Positions 8,135-16,480 of a stretch of DNA of 49,471 nucleotides are shown here, one piece after another (position 1 is the first letter of the stretch; each line of letters begins with the position of its first letter). Made by a program: the position numbers and the translations under genes. The DNA comes from Gammaproteobacteria bacterium (lineage in GTDB: Bacteria; Pseudomonadota; Gammaproteobacteria; Steroidobacterales; Rariloculaceae), in the NCBI GenBank assembly GCA_022820625.1, contig JAJEFE010000044.1, positions 1-49,471 of the forward strand, written 5' to 3'. Under the pieces are notes generated by a model. The model did not search any database. It was not told the origin of the DNA and worked only from the letters and a program-made list of their open reading frames with translations.

Positions 8135-9361
8135 CTAACGATTCTCCCGCTTGCCTCTGGCAACCGCATCCGGCGCACCCAGCGCCGGCAGATCGTCGGC
8201 GGCCCCCACCACCAGGCTCAACCCCGAGCGAAAAGCCAACGCCGCATTGTCAGCTTCCCCGAATTGATCCAGCAAGCGCCCGTAAAGCGCGTACGCATCG
8301 GTCCGCGGGTCAATCGCGAGGCTCGTTTCAAGATAACTGCGAGCCTTGCCCCACAACTCCAGCACCATGCACAGCCGCGCCGCCGTCAACAGCAGCGCCG
8401 GGTCCTCCGGCCGGTCCTTGAGCCAGTCCTCCGCCTGCCGCAACTGCTTGTCCGCCTTGGCGCCGCGTACCCGCCCGTAGGCAAGCACCAGGCTCTCCTC
8501 CCAGCCGCGCTTCAGCGCCTGGCGGATTTTCTTCTCCGCCTCCTCGCCCTGCCCAAGCGCGTTGAGCGCAATCCCCTGCTGCGCAATCAGCCGCGGCGCC
8601 TTGCGCAACGCCGCCGGCAGGCGCCCCCACAGGCGGTCCACGTCCACGCGGGTGACGCCTTCCCCCGTGGTACACGCTTCCAGCGCCGAGGCGACAATGC
8701 CCTCCAGTTCGTCCGAATCCATCCGCGCGTCCGCCAGTTGCGGGCCCAGCGCCAGGAGCCGGTCCCAATCCTCAAGCGCGTGATGGATCCGGGCCAACAG
8801 CGCCAGCGCCACCGGGTGATCCGGGTGGGCTTCCTGGATGCGTTGCAGCGTTGCCAGCGCCCGCTCGTAATCGGAGTGCTCCAGTTGCAGTTCCGCCTGG
8901 GTGAGCAGCACCGCCGTCTCCGCTTCCGGCATTTCCTCGTAGGCGAGCTTCAACCAGTCGTCGCGGCGCTCGTCGGAACCCTGCAACTGGGCCGCCCGCG
9001 CGGCCATGAGATAGTGGATGAGCGGCGAGTCCGTGCCCCGGACGCTGCGCGCCAGCAGGCGCTCGCCCTTCGACCAGTCACCCTCGGCCATGTGGATCAG
9101 GCCCTTCGTCAGCTTTTCCCCGGCGCGCCTCAGGCGCCGCTCGGCCACGACTTCGCCCAGCCGGCGCGGCGCCCGCCACACCGCCAGCAGCAGGCGCACG
9201 GCGAAGTACGCGCCCATCAGCACCAGCACCAGCACCGGTACCGACATTTCGATGACGTAGCCGAGGAAGTTGACCAGAACGTAGCCGCGGTCGCGGAGCA
9301 GGAAATGCGCGGCAAAGGCGCCGACGAAAACGGCGGCAATGCCCCAGAACCCGGCGCGCAT
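8135..9361 (-). CDS. hemY: HemY-like TPR membrane protein
   Basis: This 408-residue protein matches the proteobacterial HemY family, which is unrelated to the Bacillus protoporphyrinogen oxidase of the same name. Two N-terminal membrane helices (about 5-20 and 37-60) flank the conserved stretch GYVLVNFLGYVIEMSVP. A long helical repeat region of TPR type fills the rest of the protein. It probably scaffolds late steps of heme synthesis at the inner membrane. Its ATG overlaps the hemX stop by one base (TGATG), so the pair is co-translated. It is convergent with fixJ across about 30 bases. The usual upstream hemC-hemD genes are not here. Confidence 0.88.
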   Translation of the reverse strand: MRAGFWGIAAVFVGAFAAHFLLRDRGYVLVNFLGYVIEMSVPVLVLVLMGAYFAVRLLLAVWRAPRRLGEVVAERRLRRAGEKLTKGLIHMAEGDWSKGERLLARSVRGTDSPLIHYLMAARAAQLQGSDERRDDWLKLAYEEMPEAETAVLLTQAELQLEHSDYERALATLQRIQEAHPDHPVALALLARIHHALEDWDRLLALGPQLADARMDSDELEGIVASALEACTTGEGVTRVDVDRLWGRLPAALRKAPRLIAQQGIALNALGQGEEAEKKIRQALKRGWEESLVLAYGRVRGAKADKQLRQAEDWLKDRPEDPALLLTAARLCMVLELWGKARSYLETSLAIDPRTDAYALYGRLLDQFGEADNAALAFRSGLSLVVGAADDLPALGAPDAVARGKRENR

Positions 9362-10512
9362 CAGCCGTCTCTGGCTGCCAGTTCGCGCAGCAGGCTCAAT
9401 GAGCCGCTGATATCGGGACGTTCGGGCTCGATGTCCAGTTGCGCCATGTCCTCAAGGAGCGTCACAGCGCTCTGCACGGCCTGTTCCGAACCATCGAAGT
9501 GCCGGGTCAACAGATCCCGGGCCGTCTCCACGCTGGTGCGGAAGACCTGTGTCTGGTTGCGCAGCAGGCCGAGGCGCGCCATTTCCAGTTCCAACTCCAG
9601 TTGCCGGCGCAGCAGCGATTGCTCGCGCGCGGTCAGCGCAGGCGACTCCGCCGCGTCGCTGCGCTCCACGCTGATCATGCCGGAAATCGCCCCCCGGATA
9701 CTCAGCCAGACCCGGTTCCAGCCGGATTCCACATTCTCCAACCCATCCGGTTCCGCGATCAGGTTGGCCGGCACCGCGGCGCCCATGGGCAATTCGTCCA
9801 CGCGGGCGGCCAGGCGGCCGAGCGTGTAGCTCAGGCCTTCCACGTCGGCCAGTTCGGCGCTTTGCAGGGTCTGAAGGTCCGCGGATATCTGTTGACGTAC
9901 CCTCGCAAGCGCCGGGTCGGCCAACTGCCGTAGCGCGTCATCGGCAAGTTCCAGTGCAATGATCGCGGTCTCCCAATGCCCGCCCAGGGCGAGTTCCGCG
10001 TTGCCGAGGTTCAGATAATGCTCCGCCTCGGCCAGCAGCCAGCGGCGCCGGGCATCGCCGGTGACGCCCTGAAAGTCGTTGACACGGGACTCCAGCGCCT
10101 CGTACCGGACCGACAGTTCGTCGACATTGGCGCTGACTCGGGCCGACGCTTCAAGCTGGGCGGCATCCGACCGCTGCAGCGTGCCGACGCCCTCGCCGAG
10201 GGACTCGATGGCGGCGCGAATCTCGTCCACCGACAGGGCCGCCGCGCTGTCCCCCTGGGCCAGCGCCACCTCAAGCTGCCTCTGCTGCCACCACAACAGG
10301 CCGCTGGCGGCGGCGGCAGCCAGCGACACGCCGATGGCCAACAAGAGCGTGAACCACAGTCCCTTCCGGCCGCGCGGACCGGGGACCGGCCGAGGCTGCG
10401 GTGATTCCGCGGCGGGCTTTTGCGGCGGGGCTTCCGGTGCCAGCGTCGAGGCCGGCTTCGGCGCCGCCTTCTCGACTTCGCCGGCTTTCTCTGTTGAATC
10501 CTTGTCGTTCAT
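9361..10512 (-). CDS. hemX: HemX-like membrane protein
   Basis: The protein has 383 residues from the ATG at 10510-10512. It begins with a proline/alanine-rich cytoplasmic segment, then one membrane helix at about 50-70 (GLWFTLLLAIGVSLAAAAAS), then a periplasmic coiled-coil region ending in the family's typical RSDAAESPALTAREQSLLRRQ region. It is often annotated as uroporphyrinogen-III C-methyltransferase, but it lacks that enzyme fold and its biochemical role is unproven. It pairs with hemY downstream. An upstream in-frame ATG (10621-10623) would add 37 residues overlapping the divergent ubiK promoter, so I prefer the shorter form. Confidence 0.87.
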   Translation of the reverse strand: MNDKDSTEKAGEVEKAAPKPASTLAPEAPPQKPAAESPQPRPVPGPRGRKGLWFTLLLAIGVSLAAAAASGLLWWQQRQLEVALAQGDSAAALSVDEIRAAIESLGEGVGTLQRSDAAQLEASARVSANVDELSVRYEALESRVNDFQGVTGDARRRWLLAEAEHYLNLGNAELALGGHWETAIIALELADDALRQLADPALARVRQQISADLQTLQSAELADVEGLSYTLGRLAARVDELPMGAAVPANLIAEPDGLENVESGWNRVWLSIRGAISGMISVERSDAAESPALTAREQSLLRRQLELELEMARLGLLRNQTQVFRTSVETARDLLTRHFDGSEQAVQSAVTLLEDMAQLDIEPERPDISGSLSLLRELAARDG

Positions 10513-10634
10513 GATGCGTACGACTGACCTGCTGAACCCCGAAAGCGAGAGTATCATAGGGCGCATTTCCACGAGGATTGGCGAGAAATGCACCTTCCAG
10601 GTGCCCGCCTGTTCGACAACCATACGGGAAGGCG

Positions 10635-10892
10635 ATGACTGAGAGATTCAATGGTCCGAAGCTGGACGAACTGGCCCGCAAACTGGCTGATTCGGTGCCG
10701 GGCAACATCAAGTCCATGGGCGAGGACATGGAACGCAACTTCAAGTCGATGCTGCAGTCGGCACTGGCCCGGATGGACCTGGTGACCCGTGAGGAATTCG
10801 ACGTTCAACTGGCCGTGCTTGCCAGGACCCGCGAGAAACTCGAGGCTCTTGAAGCCCGGCTGGCCGCATTGGAGGAGAACGCGCCCGACTGA
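10635..10892 (+). CDS. ubiK: UbiK, ubiquinone biosynthesis accessory factor
   Basis: This small 85-residue protein belongs to the UbiK/YqiC (BMFP) family. It is helical, with GPKLDELARKLADSVPG near the N-terminus and a coiled-coil C-terminal half (TREEFDVQLAVLARTREKL) that trimerises in this family. It binds lipids and UbiJ and helps aerobic ubiquinone synthesis. The ATG at 10635 is preceded by GGGAAGG at five bases; an earlier ATG adds a non-conserved 19-residue extension. comM lies just downstream, an order seen in pseudomonads. ubiD is also in this window but far away. Confidence 0.9.
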   Translation: MTERFNGPKLDELARKLADSVPGNIKSMGEDMERNFKSMLQSALARMDLVTREEFDVQLAVLARTREKLEALEARLAALEENAPD

Positions 10893-10922
10893 CCTGGCCG
10901 TCCGCGGCGTAGGTTCCGCGGC

Positions 10923-12488
10923 ATGGGGTGGAAGACCGCCTCGCCAAAGACGGTTGATTCACCAACGAAACATCCCGGTACGTTGACCGTGGGTCTGGTC
11001 CACCTGTTCAGCCGGGGCCAGATGGGCATGGAAGCCTATCGGACCCTTGTCGAGGTCCATGTCGCGGGCGGCCTGCCCACCTTCACCATCGCGGGTCTCC
11101 CGGCGGCGGCCGTCCGGGAGAGCCGGGACAGGGTGCGCGCCGCGCTTCAGACCTGCGGGCATCCCATACCGCCGAGCCGGGTCACGGTGCACCTCGGTCC
11201 CGCGGACATCCCCAAGGAAGGCGGCCGCTTCGACCTGCCCATCGCGCTGGGGGTCCTGCAGGTGGGAAACAAGTGGAAGTGGCCGGTAAACGAATACGAA
11301 TTCATCGGCGAACTGGGGTTGAGCGGAGCGTTGCGGCCGGTGCTGGGCGTGCTTCCGGCGGTGCTGGCCGCCCGCGACGCGGGCCGGGCGATGATCCTGC
11401 CGGCCGGCAACGCGGCCGAGGCCGCGCTGGTCAGGGACGCCCGCGTATACCCCGCCACGCATCTCATGGAGGTCGTGCGCCACCTCAACGGCGATGCTCC
11501 GCTCAAGACGCTGAAGCCGTCCGCGCCGAATCCCGCACAGCCATTCGGCGTGGACCTCTCGGAAGTGCGCGGGCACGGCGAAGGCAAGCGCGCTCTGCTC
11601 ATCGCGGCGGCCGGCGCGCACCATCTTCTCATGCTGGGTCCGCCGGGCAGCGGCAAGAGCATGCTCGCCCAGCGGCTCATCACGCTGCTGCCCCGCCTGG
11701 CAGCTGAAGACATGCTCTGCGTGGCGAGCATCGCCTCCGTCGCCGGCGCACCGCTTGCGCCGATCCTCCGGGCCGAGCGGCCATTCCGCAATCCGCACCA
11801 CACGGCGACCGTGGCGGCGCTGGTGGGCGGCGGGACCCGCCCGAAACCGGGTGAAATTTCCCTTGCCCATCTCGGCGTTTTGTTCCTGGATGAATTGCCG
11901 GAATTCTCGCGCGGCGCGCTGGAGGCGATGCGCGAGCCGCTGGAGAACGGCACCGTGAGCATCGCGCGCAGCAACCAGCGCGTGCAGTACCCGTGCGAGT
12001 TCCAACTGGTCGCGGCCATGAATCCCTGTCCCTGCGGATACCTGGGTGACGGCACCGATCGCTGCCGGTGCTCGGAAGCGCGCCTCGACCGCTACCGTTC
12101 GAGGCTTTCGGGCCCCATCCTGGATCGCTTCGACATTCAGGTGGAGATACCCCGCATTCCCTTCGGCGAACTCGTCCAACCCCTCGGCGAGGGGGAGAGC
12201 GCGGCCCTTGCCCGCGAGGCCTCCGCAGCGCTTCGGCGGCAACTGGAGCGCAGCGGCGCGCCGAACGCGAGGCTGACGAATCGGCAACTGTGGCGGATCG
12301 CGGCTCTCACCCCGCAGGCGCGCCGGGTGCTGATGAAGGCCGCCGACCGCTGGCAGCTCAGCAATCGAACGGTTACCCGTATTCTGAAGGTTGCGCGCAC
12401 CATCGCGGACCTGGCGGAAGCCGAGGCGCTGGCCCCGGAGCACGTGGCCGAAGCGATCCATCTGCGGTGCCTCGACCGGCTGCTTTGA
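10923..12488 (+). CDS. comM: ComM/YifB AAA+ helicase (Mg-chelatase-like)
   Basis: ComM is a hexameric AAA+ branch-migration helicase that helps integrate incoming DNA in natural transformation. The order is an N-terminal ChlI-like domain (FTIAGLPAAAVRESRDRVRAAL; ADIPKEGGRFDLPIAL), Walker A GPPGSGKS at about 239-246, Walker B FLDELPEF, and the family signature MNPCPCGYLGD. At 521 residues from ATG 10923 it is longer than E. coli YifB (506). The first 20 residues are not family-like, so the true start may be TTG 10983 or GTG 10989, where homology begins (VGLVHLFSRGQMG). None of the three has a clear ribosome site. Competence pilus genes are not in the window. Confidence 0.92.
   Translation: MGWKTASPKTVDSPTKHPGTLTVGLVHLFSRGQMGMEAYRTLVEVHVAGGLPTFTIAGLPAAAVRESRDRVRAALQTCGHPIPPSRVTVHLGPADIPKEGGRFDLPIALGVLQVGNKWKWPVNEYEFIGELGLSGALRPVLGVLPAVLAARDAGRAMILPAGNAAEAALVRDARVYPATHLMEVVRHLNGDAPLKTLKPSAPNPAQPFGVDLSEVRGHGEGKRALLIAAAGAHHLLMLGPPGSGKSMLAQRLITLLPRLAAEDMLCVASIASVAGAPLAPILRAERPFRNPHHTATVAALVGGGTRPKPGEISLAHLGVLFLDELPEFSRGALEAMREPLENGTVSIARSNQRVQYPCEFQLVAAMNPCPCGYLGDGTDRCRCSEARLDRYRSRLSGPILDRFDIQVEIPRIPFGELVQPLGEGESAALAREASAALRRQLERSGAPNARLTNRQLWRIAALTPQARRVLMKAADRWQLSNRTVTRILKVARTIADLAEAEALAPEHVAEAIHLRCLDRLL
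10925..10945. repeat. 21-base repeat, copy A
   Basis: This stretch matches 17414-17434 at 20 of 21 positions (core GGAAGACCGCCTCGCC). Read on the minus strand both copies encode GEAVF followed by a basic residue and proline. It lies at the disputed start of comM. It could be a relic of a dispersed small coding element or coincidence. Confidence 0.4.
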
Positions 12489-12512
12489 TGAGATCAATAG
12501 AATGGCTATACT
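12485..12512 (+). promoter_or_regulatory. Probable sigma-70 promoter of the anchored cytochrome gene
   Basis: TTGATG (12485-12490) and TATACT (12507-12512) are separated by 16 bases. The -35 box overlaps the comM stop codon, and the cytochrome start codon lies about 28 bases downstream. Confidence 0.5.
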
Positions 12513-12539
12513 CTGCGGCCCACGCCACGGGAGCCGTTC

Positions 12540-13049
12540 TTGTCCACCAGGAATCAACGCTTTTACGACGGCTTCATGCTGATCCTCGGCGTCTTTGTGG
12601 GCGTGCTGGCCGGTATCGTCTTCATGAAGGCCTTCTCGGCTGGCGCCGGCGCTGAGCGTTTCGACGACCCCGACTTCATCGGCGCCACCGACGAGCGAAT
12701 TCGCCCGATCGGCCGCGTCGCGCTGATCGGAGACCCGGACGTCGGCGTCCGGCCGGTCGTGCATACGGTGGCAGACAGCGTGAGCGCGCCCATGTCGGGG
12801 CCGCAGGTCTACAACGAGAACTGCTACCTCTGCCACGCCGCGCCCGGTGTCGGCGGCGCCCCGGTGTTCGGCGATGCGCAAGCCTGGGCGCCCCGAATCG
12901 CCCAGGGACAGGACATACTCACGGAACGGGTGATCAACGGCTACCAGGGTGAACTGGGCGTCATGCCGCCCAAGGGCGGACGAACGGACCTCAGCGATGA
13001 GGAGATACTGGAGGCGCTGGCCTTCATGCTTGACGAAGTACAGCTGTAG
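12540..13049 (+). CDS. Membrane-anchored cytochrome c5-like protein
   Basis: This 169-residue protein has one uncleaved N-terminal helix (about 12-32, FMLILGVFVGVLAGIVF), a linker, and a C-terminal class I cytochrome domain. Heme attaches at CYLCH (Cys95, Cys98, His99), and Met142 in VMPPKGG is the likely axial ligand. The layout is that of gammaproteobacterial cytochrome c5 family proteins, which shuttle electrons in the periplasm to terminal oxidases or reductases. The start is TTG at 12540 with GGGAG about eight bases upstream. A promoter is visible before it. The metallo-hydrolase gene follows closely and may be co-transcribed. Confidence 0.85.
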   Translation: MSTRNQRFYDGFMLILGVFVGVLAGIVFMKAFSAGAGAERFDDPDFIGATDERIRPIGRVALIGDPDVGVRPVVHTVADSVSAPMSGPQVYNENCYLCHAAPGVGGAPVFGDAQAWAPRIAQGQDILTERVINGYQGELGVMPPKGGRTDLSDEEILEALAFMLDEVQL

Positions 13050-13055
13050 CAGTCC

Positions 13056-14000
13056 GTGGCAAGAGTCACGCCCCGCCCAACCCCAAACATGCTGAGAATT
13101 CTGTGGGCGGCCGTTCTGGCGGCCACCTTCTCTGTACCCGTACATGGCCAGGTTTCCGGCTATCCCGAGGACCTGCTGGAACGCGTTCGCCAGGCAGCGG
13201 ACGATGTGCCGGGGGCGCCGCCGGAGTCCATCAACTTCATCAAGTTTGCCGAGAGCCATCGCACCTTTGCGGCGGTCATCGACGGCGGATCGGACGAGCC
13301 GTTCGTTTCGGCGCGGACCGCCTTTCAGGTCGTCTATCCCGACGGGAGTCTGATGATCGACGCGGGCATGGACGAGGCCGTCCACCGCTTCTACGGATTC
13401 GGCCGCGACGAGCCCTACTGGCGGGACCGTAACGACAGGGTTCAGGCCGCTCTGTCGGCAGCCAACCTGATCGTCGTCACCCACGAACACGGCGATCACG
13501 TCGCCGGCATCCTGCGCAGCTCCGACCGCGACGCGATCGCGGCCAAGGCCATCCTGACCGAAGCGCAGGTCCGGACGCTGAACACGGCGCCGCAACTGCC
13601 GGAGATCGGGATCACGGAGCAACAGGCGCGCGACTACCGGGTCGTGGACTATCGGCAGTACCTTCCGGTGGCGCCCGGAGTGGTGCTGATAAAGGCCCCC
13701 GGCCATACGCCAGGGCATCAGATAGTGTACGTCCGCCTGGCAGAGGGGGCCGAATACCTCTTCATCGGCGACGTCGGCTGGCTGATGGAAAACGTGACCG
13801 AACTGAAATTGCGTCCCGCCGAGACCATTGCGCGCATCGGCGAGGATCCCGAAGCGCTGATGGCGCAGCTCGTGTGGCTGAACAGCCTGGCAGACCAGGG
13901 GCTGGTGCTCGTACCTTCCCACGACGACCGGTTGCTGAGCCGCTACGCCGCGGAGGGACTGCTCGGGAACGACCTCGCGCTTCCTGCCGGCGACCACTGA
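13056..14000 (+). CDS. Exported metallo-beta-lactamase-fold hydrolase
   Basis: This 314-residue protein carries the zinc-binding motif HEHGDH at about 143-148, with PGHTPGHQ (a further His) and FIGDVGW supplying other ligands, and PSHDD near the end. A signal peptide is evident (MLRILWAAVLAATFSVPVHG), so it acts in the periplasm or outside. The frame can start at GTG 13056 or ATG 13089; the latter gives a tidy signal peptide directly. Neither start has a clear ribosome site. The fold covers lactonases, phosphodiesterases, glyoxalase II and beta-lactamases, and I cannot choose a substrate. Seven bases separate it from the cytochrome gene. Confidence 0.8.
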   Translation: MARVTPRPTPNMLRILWAAVLAATFSVPVHGQVSGYPEDLLERVRQAADDVPGAPPESINFIKFAESHRTFAAVIDGGSDEPFVSARTAFQVVYPDGSLMIDAGMDEAVHRFYGFGRDEPYWRDRNDRVQAALSAANLIVVTHEHGDHVAGILRSSDRDAIAAKAILTEAQVRTLNTAPQLPEIGITEQQARDYRVVDYRQYLPVAPGVVLIKAPGHTPGHQIVYVRLAEGAEYLFIGDVGWLMENVTELKLRPAETIARIGEDPEALMAQLVWLNSLADQGLVLVPSHDDRLLSRYAAEGLLGNDLALPAGDH

Positions 14001-14002
14001 CT

Positions 14003-14023
14003 GCCGGCGCGTTCCCCGCCGGC
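14003..14023. terminator. Hairpin between convergent genes
   Basis: The 7-base arms GCCGGCG and CGCCGGC are perfect and enclose a 7-base loop in the 22-base gap between the hydrolase and the dioxygenase, which converge here. A bidirectional terminator is plausible, though no T-run follows. Confidence 0.45.
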
Positions 14024-14910
14024 TACCTGATGGGCGGCCGGGGCAGTCGCGACGCCCCGGGCTCCAGGGTCAACCTGTGTTCGAGGGTATACCAGGGAGA
14101 CTCTATCGATCTGTCGTCGGGATGCGGTTCATCGTGACGCCGGTAGTGACCGATCAGCGCGGCCGTGACCCCGAATTGAACATCGTCGTCCAGCCTGGGA
14201 TCGTCGGCCGAGTAAATCTGCGATATCAGCGTCTTGTAGCCCTGCTTGCGCGCCAAAGCGTGAAGGTGCGCCGGTCTGAACGGGTGGCGGCCCTGGGCTG
14301 CCAGCAACTTCCCCACCAGCCCGTCGGTGGGAATCGGATAGCCCGCCGGCTTTATGGATACGAAACGGATGCAGCCCTCGCCGTCCGTGGCGAACTTGCC
14401 GCGCAGATTCATGTCCGCCTGGCCGACGTCCTGGCTCTCGTACAACCCCACCGTGGACGCATGCCAGATATCGACCTCGACGCCGGCGACCGGCTCGCCC
14501 GCCGTGTCCTCGTAGCGCAGCTCCACGAATACCGCAGGCCCGGGCGTCGGCGAGCGCACGATGGAACCGCCATTCTCGGTACGCGGCGAATTCAATCGCC
14601 AGAACGGCCCCAGCATCGATCGGCTGGTTTCGGTTTGGTCGCCGGTGTTCAACAGGCAAACCAGCGAGGACACGCCAAGGGAGCCGGCCATCAGTACGAC
14701 CTCGTTGTTGGTGTCCGTCTGCTGCTGGCCGATTTCGTTGAGCAGCGCCGCGGCCGTCTCGAATTCCTCTTCCGTGAGCCTCGTGTCGCGAACGAAGCCA
14801 TGCAGATGCCGGATCAGGGAAACCATGATTTCGCGCAGCCGCGGATCCGCGGTGCGTTCCATCACCCGAAGCACCGCGCGGGTCACGTCCGCTTCGCCGC
14901 GAATGATCAT
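14023..14910 (-). CDS. Intradiol ring-cleavage dioxygenase
   Basis: This 295-residue enzyme has the N-terminal helical dimerisation domain (about 1-100) of catechol/hydroxyquinol 1,2-dioxygenases followed by the beta-sandwich catalytic domain. The four non-heme Fe(III) ligands are visible: Tyr157 (VGLYESQ), Tyr191 (PAGYPIP), and His215 and His217 (RPAHLHA). It cleaves an aromatic diol between the hydroxyl groups to a muconate-type acid in the cytoplasm. The overall form is closest to hydroxyquinol 1,2-dioxygenases, but catechol or another substrate cannot be excluded. No other aromatic degradation gene lies nearby, so it stands isolated. Confidence 0.88.
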   Translation of the reverse strand: MIIRGEADVTRAVLRVMERTADPRLREIMVSLIRHLHGFVRDTRLTEEEFETAAALLNEIGQQQTDTNNEVVLMAGSLGVSSLVCLLNTGDQTETSRSMLGPFWRLNSPRTENGGSIVRSPTPGPAVFVELRYEDTAGEPVAGVEVDIWHASTVGLYESQDVGQADMNLRGKFATDGEGCIRFVSIKPAGYPIPTDGLVGKLLAAQGRHPFRPAHLHALARKQGYKTLISQIYSADDPRLDDDVQFGVTAALIGHYRRHDEPHPDDRSIESPWYTLEHRLTLEPGASRLPRPPIR

Positions 14911-14954
14911 TGATCGGGGGCCGCCGGTTCCGTCAGCACGCCTTCAGAGGATTG

Positions 14955-15027
14955 CGCGCCCGGAGGGATTCGAACCCCCGGCCCCTGCCTCCGGAGGGCA
15001 GTGCTCTATCCACTGAGCTACGGGCGC
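14955..15027 (-). tRNA. tRNA-Arg (anticodon CCG)
   Basis: A full cloverleaf reads on the minus strand. The acceptor stem is GCGCCCG with CGGGCGC, the D-arm reads GCTCAGTGGATAGAGC, the anticodon stem-loop is CTGCC CTCCGGA GGCAG (anticodon CCG), and the T-arm has TTCGAAT. The discriminator base is G. The CCA end is not encoded. Confidence 0.96.
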
Positions 15028-15061
15028 AAAACGTGTTTACCGTCCGCAGGGCAAGGGTTGC

Positions 15062-15313
15062 TCAGCGTCGTTCGCGTGGCCGCGCCTCGTTCACCCGCAG
15101 CGGACGTCCGCCGACATCCTTGCCATTCAGGTTCGCGACCGCCGCTTCGGCCTCCGCCCGATTTGGCATTTCCACGAAACCAAAACCCCTTGACCGGCCC
15201 GTTTCCCGGTCAGTCAGTATCTTTACCGAAGACACTGCCCCGTAGTTTGCAAAGGCATCCCGCAGTTCCGACTCGCTCAGCGCGTAAGACAAATTTCCAC
15301 AATAGATATTCAT
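15062..15313 (-). CDS. RRM-domain RNA-binding protein
   Basis: This single RNA-recognition-motif protein of 83 residues carries RNP2 as IYCGNL (residues 3-8) and RNP1 as RGFGFVEM (about 40-47), with the aromatic residues that stack on RNA. The C-terminus is arginine-rich (RPRERR). Small RRM proteins of this type in bacteria are often cold-induced. The start chosen is the ATG at 15311-15313 (MNIYCG). About 240 bases separate it from the next gene upstream; that gap shows no clear gene and may hold a long 5' leader. tRNA-Arg follows 34 bases downstream. Confidence 0.9.
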   Translation of the reverse strand: MNIYCGNLSYALSESELRDAFANYGAVSSVKILTDRETGRSRGFGFVEMPNRAEAEAAVANLNGKDVGGRPLRVNEARPRERR

Positions 15314-15557
15314 TAACACCAACTCTCGCGCCGTTCATCGTCCGTACAGCGACTCGACCAACGGCACCAGACCGAACGCTTCAAGAATCCACCCACGCCA
15401 ACCTTTGCTGGACGACATTGTCCCATGCCTTCAACGCTACGCTGCCCGTGCGCACAAAAACCGCGCCGGCCCGACACTCCACCCCGCCAGGCGATTGGAA
15501 GTACGGACCGGTGCACCCCTGCCACTGTACGGGTGATCCAGCAAGGGGTCAACAACA

Positions 15558-15968
15558 TTACCATTGCTTTTTCTTAAGACTCGGGGCCACCCAGGTCCAG
15601 GCGCAGAGAGCGAGAAGGGACATCAGCCAAAGCCAGAAACCGGCACGGAACGACAGGTCAGGTATAGAATATCCGGCCCTCGCCGCCAGCGGGCCAGCCG
15701 CCAGGCTCGACAGCCCGAGCAGCAGGGCGAGCGCGGCGAGGACTCGCGCCGCCCTTTTCCATCCTGCCAGTAAAAACCCGACCGAACAGAGAAACAGGGG
15801 GTTCGCGAACCACGCCCAGATTCCGGCATCCGCGGCCCTCCATCCGTTGGTGAGCAGTGTCCATCCGATCAGCGGTTCGCTTTCTCCCGGCTGCAGTGCC
15901 GGAAGCGCCAACGCCGCCGCCCATGCCAAGCAGACGACCGAAGCAACCAACCGGTCCGGGCGTCTCAC
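15558..15968 (-). CDS. Four-helix inner-membrane protein, unknown function
   Basis: I do not recognise a family. The product has 136 residues with hydrophobic helices at about 8-24, 50-68, 73-96 and 105-128, ending in a basic tail (SLKKKQW). The start is GTG at 15966-15968, 19 bases after the stop of the acetyltransferase gene, so it is probably the last gene of the envC-ctp operon. A stretch between helices 1 and 2 (TNGWRAADAGIWAWFANP) may face the periplasm. The composition matches its neighbours. Confidence 0.7.
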   Translation of the reverse strand: MRRPDRLVASVVCLAWAAALALPALQPGESEPLIGWTLLTNGWRAADAGIWAWFANPLFLCSVGFLLAGWKRAARVLAALALLLGLSSLAAGPLAARAGYSIPDLSFRAGFWLWLMSLLALCAWTWVAPSLKKKQW

Positions 15969-15987
15969 GTGCGTTGCCGGCCTGCCA

Positions 15988-16455
15988 TCACAGCCATCGG
16001 CTCACAAAGAGCATGGGTGTGCCCCAGGGCCCGAACTCCATCCGCTTGTACAACCGTTTGGCGGAGGCGTTGTCGTCGCGCACTTCCAGGGTGACCTTTG
16101 CGCACCCCGAGTCCCGGGCCCGGCGCAGAATGTCCTCCAGCAATGCCCGCCCCACGCCCCTGCTGCGATGAGCCGCGGTCACGGCGAGATCGTGAATATT
16201 GATCAACGGCAAGCCGGCAAACGTCGAAAACCCCCGGAAACAGACCGCGACGCCAATCCTGTCGGAACCCTCGCACGCGAGCAGGACAAAGGCGCCCGGA
16301 TGCCGGCGCAGTCCGGGGATGAGCCGCGCTCGTACGTCCCCGGAGAGCGCCTGCGACTGTCCCATCGGGTGCCGCGCATACTCGTCAAGCAGTGCGACCA
16401 CGGCCTCCGCATCGTCGGCCGCGCTCAAGTCTGCCTCGCGAATCTCCACGGTCAT
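15988..16455 (-). CDS. GNAT-family N-acetyltransferase
   Basis: This 155-residue protein of the GNAT fold uses acetyl-CoA. The acetyl-CoA loop HRSRGVGRALLEDILRRA (about 112-129) is clear, followed by VTLEVRDDNASAKRLYKRMEF, the typical C-terminal strand and helix. Its N-terminus has no extra domain. The substrate is unknown; the form is like amino-acid or small-molecule acetyltransferases rather than RimI. The start is the ATG at 16453-16455, because upstream in-frame sequence belongs to the DUF938 gene in another frame. It sits 25 bases after that gene on the same strand. Confidence 0.85.
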   Translation of the reverse strand: MTVEIREADLSAADDAEAVVALLDEYARHPMGQSQALSGDVRARLIPGLRRHPGAFVLLACEGSDRIGVAVCFRGFSTFAGLPLINIHDLAVTAAHRSRGVGRALLEDILRRARDSGCAKVTLEVRDDNASAKRLYKRMEFGPWGTPMLFVSRWL

Positions 16456-16480
16456 TGCATCCACCTTGTAAGGAACCAGG

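Noticed and set aside
10959..13997. 1012-residue minus-strand frame
   Set aside because: Antisense shadow of comM, the cytochrome and the hydrolase genes; those have clear domains on the plus strand.
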